This document shows, piece after piece, positions 36,214 to 45,925 of a DNA stretch of 64,000 bases. A program made the position numbers and the translations under genes. This stretch comes from Bacteroidota bacterium. Its GTDB lineage: Bacteria > Bacteroidota > Bacteroidia > Chitinophagales > UBA8649. Location of the stretch: NCBI GenBank assembly GCA_002862745.1, contig PKDX01000007.1, positions 1 through 64,000 on the forward strand. Direction: 5' to 3'. Within the stretch, counting starts at the first letter, position 1. Each line of letters starts with the position of its first letter. The notes under the pieces were generated by a model. That model saw only the letters and a program-made list of their open reading frames with translations. It made no database searches and was not told where the DNA came from.

Positions 36214-39200
36214 TTATCGCATAAGGGTTACATTCCCTGAATGATATCCTGCATTTCCATCAGGACACATAACTTCCAAGGTGTACACAAATACGCCGCC
36301 ATTTAATGGTTGACCGTTAAATCGACCATCCCAAGATTCGTCGGGATCATTGGTTTGAAATACTTGATTTCCCCATCGATCGTAGAGTGCGAACTTCTCT
36401 ACAGGTGTGCTGATTAAACTTAGAGGTTCAAACACATCATTAATCCCATCTCCGTTTGGAGTAAATACATTTGGTATCGTGTAAAATCCGTCGATACAGT
36501 TATCGAACACTTCGATAGTAACATCCTCAGTTGCCACACAGCCATTGGCATCAGTTACACTGACGGTAACGGTCTCTGTCTGTGCGCCAGCAAACATTGT
36601 ATAGTTACAAGTATCGCAAGAAAGGCTTGAATCACTGGTCCAATCGTAACTGATAGCATTGTTTGAGAAGGCACCGAGCTGAATAGAGTCTCCTAGCAAT
36701 ATGCGTTCGTCACCTGTGGTTTCGATTGAAGGATTAGAAACAACTTCTACATCAAAAGAGAAAGAATTAATACATCCTTCGGCAGACTCTAACTCAACAT
36801 TGAAGGTAGTATTCCACTCTGGATAGATCGATACATCGTGGCAATCAAAGCAATCCAACCACATAGAGGATTCCCAGCTGTAGGTGTAATCAGCTCGCAA
36901 TGTTGGATTCCAAGTTGTTCCCATACAAAGGGTGGTATCCGGTAGATGCGCTTCGGGAATACTATCAATTACAACGGTTTGCGTAAAGGTGTCACGACAA
37001 CCTGATGACGTAAGAACAGTGAGTTCAGCAGTGTAAACTCCTGCTTCTTCGAAGGTAACGCTTGGCGCAAAAGTACTTGCCGTTAAACCATCGATAGTCC
37101 ATGAATAGTCAAGTATGGCACTATCTGCACTTGAAGTGTTTACGAAATCCACTAATACAGGTGGGCAGAAGAGTTGATTAGGCAACTCAAACTGGGCAAT
37201 CGTTGATGTGTCGACATACAGTGCAGCAACATCAGTCGCAGTATCCGAACAATACGCATTCTCAACGATGAGCGTGAGGTCAAAATACCCACCTTCATTG
37301 TACAGGTGAATCTGATTTGCGCCTGTAAGTGTGTCGCCATCTCCAGTTAACCAAGTGTATGATTCAATTGGGTGCAAAGAAGTAGAAGCATCATGTAAGA
37401 ACAATGAATCGTTGGGACACAGGTAGTCACGGGTAAAGGTTAAGCCGGCATCCATAGCACTAATAGAAACGCTATCCAATTCATGGGCAACAAGACAGCC
37501 AAGTCCATTGTCTAGAATAACGATAGGTAGGTAGTTTCCAGGAGTGTTGTAACTATGGTTCTGAGCGTTATTTGCCGTATTGTAAAGATTCCCATCACCG
37601 AAGTCGTACATCTGGTTTACAGAGTTTGTATTGGAAATCGATAGGGTAACGTCTTGTCCTGTACATCCTAATACTTGACTTTGCTCAATGTCTGCTGCGG
37701 GTCCATTCACGGTAATCATCGAGTCAAGGGTTAAACTATCTGTACATCCGATAGCGTTGACAACAGTCAAGGTAACATCAAAGGCACCAACTTCGGAGTA
37801 AACGTGATCGGGACTCGTCAGATTGGACACGGTTCCGTCGCCAAACACCCATTCCCAAGAGACGATGTCGCCTTCCGTTGCATCATCAAACCCTACTAAC
37901 ATAGGTGGGCAAGAAGCAAGTGTCTCATCCGATGTAAACTGAATATTTAATGTATCCACTTGAATGATTTCGGCAGCTATAATTGTGCTATCACATCCAA
38001 GCGTGTCGGTTACTGTAAGGCTTACATCGTATAGGCCTCCTTGCTTATAGACATGAATTGGGCTCGCCTCTATAGATGTACTGTCATCTCCAAAGTTCCA
38101 TACATAAGTCGAGCTGTTGTTCGAAGAGGTATTGATGAACTCAGCACTGTCACCTAGACAGATGCGATCGATCACCGTGAAGGATGGTGTCGGAGCTGAG
38201 ACAAAGACAGTATCATATTTAACAACCAAGTCAGAACACCCATTTTCATCTTCGATATAAAGGGATACATCATAGAATCCAGGGCTTGCATAGGTTACAC
38301 TCCCATTTGATGCAGAATCGGTAATTCCATTGCCATAATTCCACCCCCAAGTCACGATATCAGCATTGGAAGTCGATAAATCTGTAAAGTTAAACTCAGT
38401 GTTACGGCATCCTTGATCTCTATTTTGATCAAATTGTGCGTACGCACCGCGAACAGTTACTAATGTCGGCTGTACAAGTGAGTCTTGACAACCATTAACA
38501 TCCACTAAAATTTGAGTGACATCATAGAGCCCTGTATCGGCGTAGCTGTGTGACGGGTTTCGATTAGAGGTAGACCATCCGTCTCCTAAGAAGTATACCA
38601 TACTGCTTGAGTTTGATGAAAGATCAGTTATCTGGATACTTTCATTACGGCATACGACAGTCTGATCAACGGTGAATCCAGTCTCCATCCAAACAAGTTC
38701 TAAATCTTGTTCCGTTGAATCAACACAACCTGACTCAAAGTTGTAAGCATATAGTTTAATGTTGTAGTTGCCGGTATCAGCGAAAGTGTATACAAAGCTG
38801 TCCTGATTGACCAAAACATCTCCATTGGAGAAAACCCAAACGGTAGAATCCGCACCGAGACTTATATCATCAAATAGTACATCAAGGCGACTTCCTTCAC
38901 AGATTACATCTGCTGTAAAATTGGCCAATGGGGGATAAATGGTAATATATTCCTCTTTGATATGAATAGTATCGCAGCCATTAAACGTTGCGGTTAAACT
39001 CACATCAAAGACACCCGTGTCACCATATTGGTAGATAGGTTCTCTCATACTTGAGCTTCCGCCATCTCCGAATTCCCATATCCATGAGATATTCTCAGGT
39101 AGGGGAGTTGGTCCTGATAGGTTCGTGGTGATAATAGCATCAGGAATACATGCTTCATTTACATCATAGATAAAGTCAACATCGATTTGTTCTCCAACAA

Positions 39201-40767
39201 ATATGCTGTCACCACTAATGACTGCCTGGCATCCTTCAGCGTCTAAAATAGTCAGACTAACTTCATATCGACCTACTGAATTATAAGTATGTGAAGGGTT
39301 GGGTTGGTTGGAAGTATTCCCATCACCAAAATCCCATGTCCAACCAATGATTGCAGCTGAAGAGGTGCTTTCATCAGAGAATTGGATAGGTAATGGCATA
39401 CATCCATCATTATCATCCATAGTGAAAGAAGCGGTTGGAGGGGTAATAGAGATATAGTCGTTAAGTGTAACAGAGTTGGAACAACCCTCAACATTGATTA
39501 CAGTAAGCGTTACATCATGATTTCCAGCATCATTGTAAATGTGTGTGGGGTTAGAGCTTGTTGATGACCCTCCTTCTCCAAAACTCCAAACATAGCCAGC
39601 AAAGCTTCCGAAGGATGCGAATTGTACCTCAAAAGGCGTCGAGCATGAAGTTTCTACATCAGAAGCAAAGCTTGGATTAGGAAGGCTTAACACGTCTATG
39701 GTAGTCGAAGCTGATTCGGTACATAGTCCATCAGGAGTACTTGCTTGCAGTGTTACATTAAAGGTTCCAGTGCTTCCGTAAACATGGCTTGTATTGCCAT
39801 CAATGTCAGATAGGTTACCATCACCAAAGTCCCAAACAAAATCAAGACCAGAGATATTAGATGTAACAGTAAACTGAACTTGATCTCCTTGGCATGCTTG
39901 CGTAGTATTGGCAGATAGACTGAGGTCAATACTTTCTATTTCAACATAGTTGTTCAGTGTATTGGTTGTGCTACATCCATTGGCATGCGTTGCGGTCAAG
40001 GAGACATTATAGCTTCCTTCTGTAGTGTATGTTTCTGATGAGTTGGTGGCTGAAGATGTATTCCCATTGCCAAAATCCCATAGATAGTTTACACCACTCG
40101 TACTACCTGATTGATTGAAAAAATCAACGGTGGCAGGTACTTGGCAAAAGGTGTTTGGTCCAGAATTAAAGGCTGCGTTAGGACTTTCACCAATGATAAT
40201 GGCATCGCCAAAAACCTCTGTCGCTTGACAGTTGTTTGCATCGGATACCACTAAGGTGATGTCGAAGCTCGCTTCTCCATTCACAAATGAAGTAGGCTGG
40301 TAATTATGAATTGGATTTAAATCATTGCTCTGTGCACCATCCCCAAAATCCCATAATATATTACTAATAGGTGCGCCAGAAGAAGATAGATTGGTAAAGG
40401 CAACGTTTAGTGCATCACATCCATTATTTGCACTTGGTGTAAATGCTACGGTAGGATTATCATAGACTTCGATGAAATCTACTTTTTCCATAGTGTCCCG
40501 TGTGCCGCCGTCAATGGCGATAAGACGAACCGTGTATATTCCTACGTTGTTAAATACCCTTGAAGGATGCTCAACACTTGAGCTACCTGTTTCAAAATCC
40601 CATTCATAGGTTGTCGCACCAGACGTACCTGTAGATAGGTTAGAAAAGTTTACTACAAGGGGAGAACATCCGCTTGTTACATCGGCTGAGAAGTCAGCCT
40701 GCAGCTGTGCATTGGTCGTTGCAAAAAGACCAATAACTGTGCTTAGCGTTAATAAAAACCGTTTCAT
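36214..40767 (-). CDS. PKD-repeat surface protein with type B T9SS (gliding-motility-type) domain
   Basis: A 1517-residue secreted protein. After a signal peptide (MKRFLLTLSTVIGLFATTNAQ, cited in part) about fifteen PKD domains of 80-90 residues follow, each marked by YxWDFGDG...(N)P.H.Y...G.Y.V.L and by regularly spaced Cys pairs. The last 90 residues (IPNVFTPNGDGINDVFEP, FALYDRWGNQVF, WDGRFNGQPLNGGVFVYTLEV) form the type B sorting domain. Such proteins are surface adhesins or filaments exported by T9SS. Repeats differ enough at DNA level that recent duplication is not obvious. Confidence 0.9.
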   Translation of the reverse strand: MKRFLLTLSTVIGLFATTNAQLQADFSADVTSGCSPLVVNFSNLSTGTSGATTYEWDFETGSSSVEHPSRVFNNVGIYTVRLIAIDGGTRDTMEKVDFIEVYDNPTVAFTPSANNGCDALNVAFTNLSSSGAPISNILWDFGDGAQSNDLNPIHNYQPTSFVNGEASFDITLVVSDANNCQATEVFGDAIIIGESPNAAFNSGPNTFCQVPATVDFFNQSGSTSGVNYLWDFGNGNTSSATNSSETYTTEGSYNVSLTATHANGCSTTNTLNNYVEIESIDLSLSANTTQACQGDQVQFTVTSNISGLDFVWDFGDGNLSDIDGNTSHVYGSTGTFNVTLQASTPDGLCTESASTTIDVLSLPNPSFASDVETSCSTPFEVQFASFGSFAGYVWSFGEGGSSTSSNPTHIYNDAGNHDVTLTVINVEGCSNSVTLNDYISITPPTASFTMDDNDGCMPLPIQFSDESTSSAAIIGWTWDFGDGNTSNQPNPSHTYNSVGRYEVSLTILDAEGCQAVISGDSIFVGEQIDVDFIYDVNEACIPDAIITTNLSGPTPLPENISWIWEFGDGGSSSMREPIYQYGDTGVFDVSLTATFNGCDTIHIKEEYITIYPPLANFTADVICEGSRLDVLFDDISLGADSTVWVFSNGDVLVNQDSFVYTFADTGNYNIKLYAYNFESGCVDSTEQDLELVWMETGFTVDQTVVCRNESIQITDLSSNSSSMVYFLGDGWSTSNRNPSHSYADTGLYDVTQILVDVNGCQDSLVQPTLVTVRGAYAQFDQNRDQGCRNTEFNFTDLSTSNADIVTWGWNYGNGITDSASNGSVTYASPGFYDVSLYIEDENGCSDLVVKYDTVFVSAPTPSFTVIDRICLGDSAEFINTSSNNSSTYVWNFGDDSTSIEASPIHVYKQGGLYDVSLTVTDTLGCDSTIIAAEIIQVDTLNIQFTSDETLASCPPMLVGFDDATEGDIVSWEWVFGDGTVSNLTSPDHVYSEVGAFDVTLTVVNAIGCTDSLTLDSMITVNGPAADIEQSQVLGCTGQDVTLSISNTNSVNQMYDFGDGNLYNTANNAQNHSYNTPGNYLPIVILDNGLGCLVAHELDSVSISAMDAGLTFTRDYLCPNDSLFLHDASTSLHPIESYTWLTGDGDTLTGANQIHLYNEGGYFDLTLIVENAYCSDTATDVAALYVDTSTIAQFELPNQLFCPPVLVDFVNTSSADSAILDYSWTIDGLTASTFAPSVTFEEAGVYTAELTVLTSSGCRDTFTQTVVIDSIPEAHLPDTTLCMGTTWNPTLRADYTYSWESSMWLDCFDCHDVSIYPEWNTTFNVELESAEGCINSFSFDVEVVSNPSIETTGDERILLGDSIQLGAFSNNAISYDWTSDSSLSCDTCNYTMFAGAQTETVTVSVTDANGCVATEDVTIEVFDNCIDGFYTIPNVFTPNGDGINDVFEPLSLISTPVEKFALYDRWGNQVFQTNDPDESWDGRFNGQPLNGGVFVYTLEVMCPDGNAGYHSGNVTLMR

Positions 40768-40878
40768 TTACATCACCTTTACAGGATCTTGTACGGAGAA
40801 ACAGGTGGTTTAGAAACAAAATATGAGAGAAAAATGCAATATGTTGTGTTCAGGTCTTGAAATATATAACTCGATCAT

Positions 40879-42135
40879 TTACTTGGCCTTAGTAAAAAGT
40901 TTGGCCATGGTAATCATAAATCGCTTCATGATAGGACCCTTTCTTCCTCGCTTACTTCCTTTTCGAAAACTGTCAAAATAAAACTTGGTATAAATAGCGC
41001 TGAACCCCGCGCAATCAAAGTGATTAAACTTTTTTCCTGTATGTCTTAATCGGTTATGTTTGGCTCCATTTTCTTTCATATACTCATGTGCCACGAGTGC
41101 ATTTTTATAAAATACTTCCTCATCTGCCTTGCAATAGCAAATTTGCATGGGGCTCTTGGGTACCCAGTTCCATAAAGCATTTTCTTTTAAAAGACGGGTA
41201 AAAAAGAAGTTACTATCTGTTTTAAAGAGATTCACTATGCTGTCTACCACCATGTCTGCGGGAACGCTCGGCAACACTTTATTGAAATCAAATCGATCGT
41301 GGTTGCCATCATACATGTTTGGAATGAGTGTATCATAAGGGGCTTTGAACACGGCTTCAGTAGGTCCTTCTATTTCATCATAAATCGACTCGTAGCCGTA
41401 AATTAAGTAGGGTAGGTACCAAGGTTGGGTGTATTCTTGAAACATCGTTACGCTTTGGGCACCGGCCATATCATAGGCACCACTCATAGGAGAGGAAGCG
41501 GTTACTAAAAGGTTTGCTTCAGGATGTTCCTGAATGTATTTATGTACCGCCATAGCTGCATGTCCTCCTTGAGAATATCCTGTAACAAAGAGCTGGTCAT
41601 TCCATGTGATATTTAATTCAAGGTTTACTTCTCGTAGGGCACGTAGGAGATCATAGCCTGATCTTCCCTCGGTTTCAGCATGTTGGTAAGGATGAAAGTG
41701 ATCATTGACTTTGCCAAGTCCGATATAGTCTTGCCAGGCTATAGCATATCCATCGGTAGCATAAAAAGTGGCTACATCTTTTTCTCCATTGTAATCATAA
41801 CTTCCTTCGCCACGCATTTTGAAGGCAGTACCATGATTGTATTGAACAACAGGTAAAGCCTGTCCTTCTTCAACTTGCGGAACAAAGTAAATACCCGAAG
41901 CACGGATTTTTTCACCATCAGGTAGTTCTGTGTAATAGATGATGTCATAAATGTCTATGGGATAGCGGATGGGCGTTATCATTTTAGGTATTCCTAGGGC
42001 CTTGTAGCGCTGCTGTATATCTTCTATTGAAAGGTGGGCAATATGCTCATAAGATATTAAGACATCCTGTTGCGCCCTCAATCCAAAGAATAGACAAAGA
42101 CTCAAACATATTGCAAGAAATGGTTTTGGGATCAT
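40879..42135 (-). CDS. Secreted alpha/beta-hydrolase (esterase/lipase-like)
   Basis: A 418-residue exported hydrolase. A signal peptide (MIPKPFLAICLSLCLFFGLRA, cited in part) precedes the fold. The nucleophile elbow is LFVTGYSQGGHAAMAV, and a candidate catalytic His lies in NHFDCAGFS near residue 385; a candidate Asp is in CYCKADEEVFYKNA. The layout resembles fungal-type secretory lipases (LIP family) and related bacterial esterases. It has no T9SS domain, so it is probably periplasmic. The ATG at 42135 is chosen because the signal peptide starts there; the frame stays open to 42171. Substrate unknown. Confidence 0.8.
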   Translation of the reverse strand: MIPKPFLAICLSLCLFFGLRAQQDVLISYEHIAHLSIEDIQQRYKALGIPKMITPIRYPIDIYDIIYYTELPDGEKIRASGIYFVPQVEEGQALPVVQYNHGTAFKMRGEGSYDYNGEKDVATFYATDGYAIAWQDYIGLGKVNDHFHPYQHAETEGRSGYDLLRALREVNLELNITWNDQLFVTGYSQGGHAAMAVHKYIQEHPEANLLVTASSPMSGAYDMAGAQSVTMFQEYTQPWYLPYLIYGYESIYDEIEGPTEAVFKAPYDTLIPNMYDGNHDRFDFNKVLPSVPADMVVDSIVNLFKTDSNFFFTRLLKENALWNWVPKSPMQICYCKADEEVFYKNALVAHEYMKENGAKHNRLRHTGKKFNHFDCAGFSAIYTKFYFDSFRKGSKRGRKGPIMKRFMITMAKLFTKAK

Positions 42136-42241
42136 GCCTATAAGATACAAATTGAATGATGTCAAATTCAAAGAAAGCCCAAGGTGTTTTTAGTGAAACT
42201 TTCTTAAAAAAGGAGTAGTTTTCTGCTGCAAAACTCAGTCT

Positions 42242-44413
42242 ATGCGTACCTCACTCCATTTTCTCTTTGTAACCTTACTAGTCTCTTTGTTTGCCTATGA
42301 CCAGATCAACGCAGCAAGCGGGGATACAACGGCAGTAAGAGTTCATACAGCTACCGACTTAACATGGTTTGGTGCCTACACAGAATGGGGTGTGTTTCCT
42401 GACCAAAGTACTCCATGGAAGGCCATTACGCTTGATTTTACAGTAGGCTGTGCCTCAGGAGGTTGCTCAGATTGGGACTACGATGTAGATGTCGAGATTG
42501 GTCGTCCTACAGGGATGATGGATTCAACCATTGCCAGTATTGATACCGTATCGACTGCGCCATTAGTCCTAGACACCACGTGGAATGCTCCTTACGAAAT
42601 CATTGAATGGTATCAAGTTGGTCGTATGATTACTCCTTATGGCGGATATATGGCTCAGGGTCAGTATGGATTTAGTAATGCTTGGACGCATGAGTATTCA
42701 TGGGATGTTACAGACTTCGCACCATTGCTTACGGATTCTATTCCGATCAGAATCTTCTATCATGGTTGGTCATCAGGCTTCAGCGGCACCTGTGATTTTA
42801 CTTTTGTGGAGGGGCGTCCGCAGCGAGAGGTTTTGGGGATTCAAAATGTTTGGTCTGGAGGGAGTTACTCCAATTTCGCGCAGTTTGATGCGGCGCATAC
42901 TCCGGAACGAATCATCAATTTGCCTGTAGGTACTCAAGAAGCTGAGCTCAAAGTAATTGTTACTGGACACGGCCAGTCTGGGGAGTTCACACCCATTGAC
43001 TATGGAGTTTTTGCCCAGAACGGCATTGAAATTGGTCGCGAAGAAATTTGGGACACAACATGCAGCATGGCTTCCATCTATCCTCAAGGTGGGACGTGGA
43101 TTTATCCTCGAGCGAATTGGTGCCCAGGGGAAGATGTTCCCGTGCATACCTTTGATTTAACGCCTTATATAGAACAAGGACCCAATGGTCCATTTGTGCG
43201 GGCAGATATTGACTTTCAGGATTACGCGCCTACGGATGGAGCAAGCTACAGCATTGCTAGCCAAGTAGTTGCCTTCGAAGCACCTCTGCGTCACTACGAT
43301 CTTGTGGTAATGGATATTATAGCGCCTTCTCAGGCAGAGCGCAATACACGTTGGAATCCTACATGTGGGAGCCCGATAATCGAAGTAAAAAATAACGGCT
43401 CTGAGACGCTAACATATCTCAAAGTCGAATATGGAATTAAAGCAGGGGAAAGCTGGTTTTATGAATGGGAAGGAAGCCTAGCGCCAGGGGTGACCGAAGA
43501 AATTATGCTGTCTAGCTTTGATTGGGAAGGTATTGTGGGCGATGGAAACGATACCTTCTTTGTTGAATTTTCTCGTCCGAATCGACTTGTGGAGCAATTC
43601 CCTTATGATAATTATGCAAACACTCCTGTCGAGTTAACAGATAACTATATTGATGGAAACATCAATGTGAAGTTTCAACCTAATAATCAACCTCAGGAGA
43701 ATAGCTATTTAGTGCGCAATGCCGCAGGGGATACCATCTTGCATATGCCGTCGTTTACCTCAAGTACGGTTAATAATCAATATTTAACGCTAAATCCCGG
43801 TTGCTATGAATTCATCTTTACCGATCAAGATCAAGCGCTGTTAGGTGGAGAAGGTGGAGATGGCTTATCATGGTGGGTTAATCTTCAAAATAATCTGGAG
43901 ACGTCGGGCTATGTGGAGTTACGGGCAACAGCAGGTAATTCGCTCCTCAAGCGTTTCCAATCCGACTTTGGAGGTGGCTTTCATTACTTCTTTACGGTAG
44001 GGCAGGGTATGTCCTCTTTACCCAATCAATGGCCACCCTTCCCACCAAGTCTTCCTCCAGTGACGGAAGTAGAGCATTTTGGGGAAACCTATTACAGGGT
44101 TAATGACTCAATATATATCAGTGAAAACAGAGTGGTTGTTAGTCAAGATGGTTTAGTAGGAATCGAAGATCTTCAGGGTAATGTGATACAAGTCTATCCT
44201 AATCCAGCAAAGGATATGATTTATGTTGATTTCAGTCAATCGGGGCAATCCACGCAATGGTCTTTAGTAAATAATCTAGGTCAAGTAGTAAAACAGGGGT
44301 CAACCCATACAGGTCGCCAAGAGATTAATGTTAAATCGTTAACTAAAGGAATGTATGTTCTTCGTGTAGAAGGATCAGATAAAAGCTTAGAAAGCAAGGT
44401 ACTTATTGAGTAA
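42242..44413 (+). CDS. PNGase F-like secreted protein with T9SS sorting domain
   Basis: A 723-residue secreted protein with signal peptide (1-24), then the two jelly-roll domains of peptide-N-glycosidase F (GCASGGCSDWDYDVDVEIGR, VGRMITPYGGY, WDVTDFAPLL and RANWCPGEDVPVHTFDL), a further beta domain to about 610, and a type A sorting domain (IQVYPNPAKDMIYVDF ... LESKVLIE). Asp79 corresponds by motif to PNGase F Asp60. The positions that I align with Glu206 and Glu118 read Asp253 and His174, so catalytic chemistry may differ. PNGase F removes whole N-glycans from Asn. Alignment was done from memory. Confidence 0.82.
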   Translation: MRTSLHFLFVTLLVSLFAYDQINAASGDTTAVRVHTATDLTWFGAYTEWGVFPDQSTPWKAITLDFTVGCASGGCSDWDYDVDVEIGRPTGMMDSTIASIDTVSTAPLVLDTTWNAPYEIIEWYQVGRMITPYGGYMAQGQYGFSNAWTHEYSWDVTDFAPLLTDSIPIRIFYHGWSSGFSGTCDFTFVEGRPQREVLGIQNVWSGGSYSNFAQFDAAHTPERIINLPVGTQEAELKVIVTGHGQSGEFTPIDYGVFAQNGIEIGREEIWDTTCSMASIYPQGGTWIYPRANWCPGEDVPVHTFDLTPYIEQGPNGPFVRADIDFQDYAPTDGASYSIASQVVAFEAPLRHYDLVVMDIIAPSQAERNTRWNPTCGSPIIEVKNNGSETLTYLKVEYGIKAGESWFYEWEGSLAPGVTEEIMLSSFDWEGIVGDGNDTFFVEFSRPNRLVEQFPYDNYANTPVELTDNYIDGNINVKFQPNNQPQENSYLVRNAAGDTILHMPSFTSSTVNNQYLTLNPGCYEFIFTDQDQALLGGEGGDGLSWWVNLQNNLETSGYVELRATAGNSLLKRFQSDFGGGFHYFFTVGQGMSSLPNQWPPFPPSLPPVTEVEHFGETYYRVNDSIYISENRVVVSQDGLVGIEDLQGNVIQVYPNPAKDMIYVDFSQSGQSTQWSLVNNLGQVVKQGSTHTGRQEINVKSLTKGMYVLRVEGSDKSLESKVLIE

Positions 44414-44430
44414 ATCAATACCTTAAGGGG

Positions 44431-45678
44431 GTGTATCTACTCTATGCATTATTCTATCGATGCTATATAGCATGTTTACGCCTTGGGTCCTTAATCAATC
44501 CCAAGGCTAGAGCCTTTTTTGCCATGCGAAAAGAGAGCGTTCAGCACTACAAACTGACTTCAACATGGCAGAGCGATAGTCACAAGGTGTTATGGATGCA
44601 TTGTGCTTCTGTCGGTGAGTTTGAACAAGGTAGGCCGGTTCTTGAATCCTTTCGAACGCGACACCCGACATGGAAAATTGTCCTGACCTTTTATTCGCCC
44701 AGTGGATACTTTCAATATAAAAATTGGGATGGTGCGGACTTAGTCCTTGCTCTTCCGCTTGATTATCGTAGTCAGTGCATTGATTTTCTAGAAAGGATTA
44801 AGCCTGATCATATTCTTTGGATTCGATATGACTTTTGGCCCCAGATATACAGGGTTATTGCTGACCGAGGGATTCCAGTAACGCTAATTAGTGGGCGAAT
44901 TCACAAGGGGCACCGTTTGCTTTCAAGCCATAGCGTCGCCAAAACTATGCGTCAAGCAATCACAAAGTTTTTTACAGTAGATGAATCATCGGTAAGCTTA
45001 CTTCACGGTGCAGGCACATCCCATGCGGAATATGCTGGAGACCCTCGTTTTGATCGAGTAGTTGCTATTGCTTCTAACCCTATGGATAAAGCACTTGATG
45101 CCCTCCGTCATGGCAAGGAAAAGATTCTTGTTGCGGGAAGTACATGGCCTAAGGATCAAGCGCTGTTAGCTTCGAGTATAGATCATTTGATTAGCAGAGG
45201 TTGGAAGCTTATCATTGTTCCCCATGAGGTCGATGAGATTTCTATCGATCAGTGTTGTCGGCAGTTTCCAAAGGCTCGTCTTTGGTCTGAGGTGGGTTGG
45301 TCTCACTCAGAAGCCCCCTTATTGATTGTGGATGCTGTTGGTCAGCTGTCTAAGACTTATAGTGTTGCGGACCTTGCTTATGTTGGTGGGGGCTTTGAAT
45401 CATCAGGGGTGCATAATATCCTTGAGCCCATGGTTTATGATCTCCCCGTGATGAGTGGTCCCATTATATCTCGTTCCATTGAAGCCTTGGCTGCGAATAA
45501 AAAGGGTTTTCTTCGGACCCTCGGCCAAAAAGATGATTTTTTCCCAGTATTTGAGGCATCATTTAATGCTAAAAAAGAAGGTGCGATTGCATCATGGGTG
45601 AAGGGTCAAACAGGAGCTACGGATAGAATTACTCATTATCTAGATAATCATCCATCAATCCAAGAAAGACTGCAATAA
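44431..45678 (+). CDS. waaA: 3-deoxy-D-manno-octulosonic acid (Kdo) transferase
   Basis: A 415-residue inner-membrane-associated GT-B enzyme that adds Kdo to lipid A precursor. Diagnostic blocks are WMHCASVGEFEQGRPVLE, LTFYSPSGYFQYKN, LDYRSQCIDFLERIKPDHILW, YVGGGFESSGVHNILEP, with an N-terminal hydrophobic anchor. The only fitting start is GTG at 44431, 17 bases after the PNGase-F-like stop. It indicates Kdo-containing lipopolysaccharide. Confidence 0.93.
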   Translation: MYLLYALFYRCYIACLRLGSLINPKARAFFAMRKESVQHYKLTSTWQSDSHKVLWMHCASVGEFEQGRPVLESFRTRHPTWKIVLTFYSPSGYFQYKNWDGADLVLALPLDYRSQCIDFLERIKPDHILWIRYDFWPQIYRVIADRGIPVTLISGRIHKGHRLLSSHSVAKTMRQAITKFFTVDESSVSLLHGAGTSHAEYAGDPRFDRVVAIASNPMDKALDALRHGKEKILVAGSTWPKDQALLASSIDHLISRGWKLIIVPHEVDEISIDQCCRQFPKARLWSEVGWSHSEAPLLIVDAVGQLSKTYSVADLAYVGGGFESSGVHNILEPMVYDLPVMSGPIISRSIEALAANKKGFLRTLGQKDDFFPVFEASFNAKKEGAIASWVKGQTGATDRITHYLDNHPSIQERLQ

Positions 45679-45705
45679 CATAGTGCAAGTAATCGGAAAG
45701 TCGTG

Positions 45706-45713
45706 TATCTTTG
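45706..45713 (+). promoter_or_regulatory. Candidate -7 box for the tRNA-Val/tRNA-Met unit
   Basis: TATCTTTG matches TAnnTTTG exactly and is followed by a pyrimidine-rich CACTCCC. It lies 42 bases before tRNA-Val. Confidence 0.6.
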
Positions 45714-45755
45714 CACTCCCTTGCAAGTAATAGCACAGGTCAAAACATTTGTTTT

Positions 45756-45830
45756 GAGGCATTAGCTCAGTTGGTTTAGAGCGCTACCTTGACAGGGTAG
45801 AGGTCACTGGTTCGAATCCAGTATGCCTCA
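45756..45830 (+). tRNA. tRNA-Val (GAC)
   Basis: A 75-base cloverleaf. The acceptor stem GAGGCAT pairs with ATGCCTC, the D stem is GCTC/GAGC, the anticodon stem CTACC/GGTAG encloses TTGACAG with anticodon GAC, and the T arm is ACTGG-TTCGAAT-CCAGT. The discriminator is A; CCA is not encoded. Confidence 0.95.
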
Positions 45831-45838
45831 CTAAAATT

Positions 45839-45912
45839 GCCGCGGTAGCTCAGATGGTTAGAGCGTCGGATTCATAACCCGGAGGTCGGGAGTTCAATTC
45901 TCCCCCGCGGTA
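45839..45912 (+). tRNA. tRNA-Met (CAT)
   Basis: A 74-base cloverleaf. GCCGCGG pairs with CCGCGGT (G-U at the end), the anticodon loop is TTCATAA with anticodon CAT, and the T arm is GGGAG-TTCAATT-CTCCC. The anticodon stem ends in an apparent A31-C39 mismatch. It lacks the GGG/CCC anticodon stem and C1-A72 mismatch of an initiator, so elongator Met is likely, although Ile2 (CAT with lysidine) cannot be excluded. It begins 8 bases after tRNA-Val. Confidence 0.93.
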
Positions 45913-45925
45913 CTAAACCTCTTCC

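Noticed and set aside
36214-40767. Repeat spacing that could suggest a CRISPR or recent tandem duplication
   Set aside because: Periodicity is protein-level (PKD domains, about 85 residues) with diverged DNA; no short identical repeats with spacers.
45839-45912. A31-C39 mismatch in tRNA-Met as sign of a pseudo-tRNA
   Set aside because: All other stems are sound and an A-C or modified pair at that place occurs in functional tRNAs; kept as a normal tRNA.
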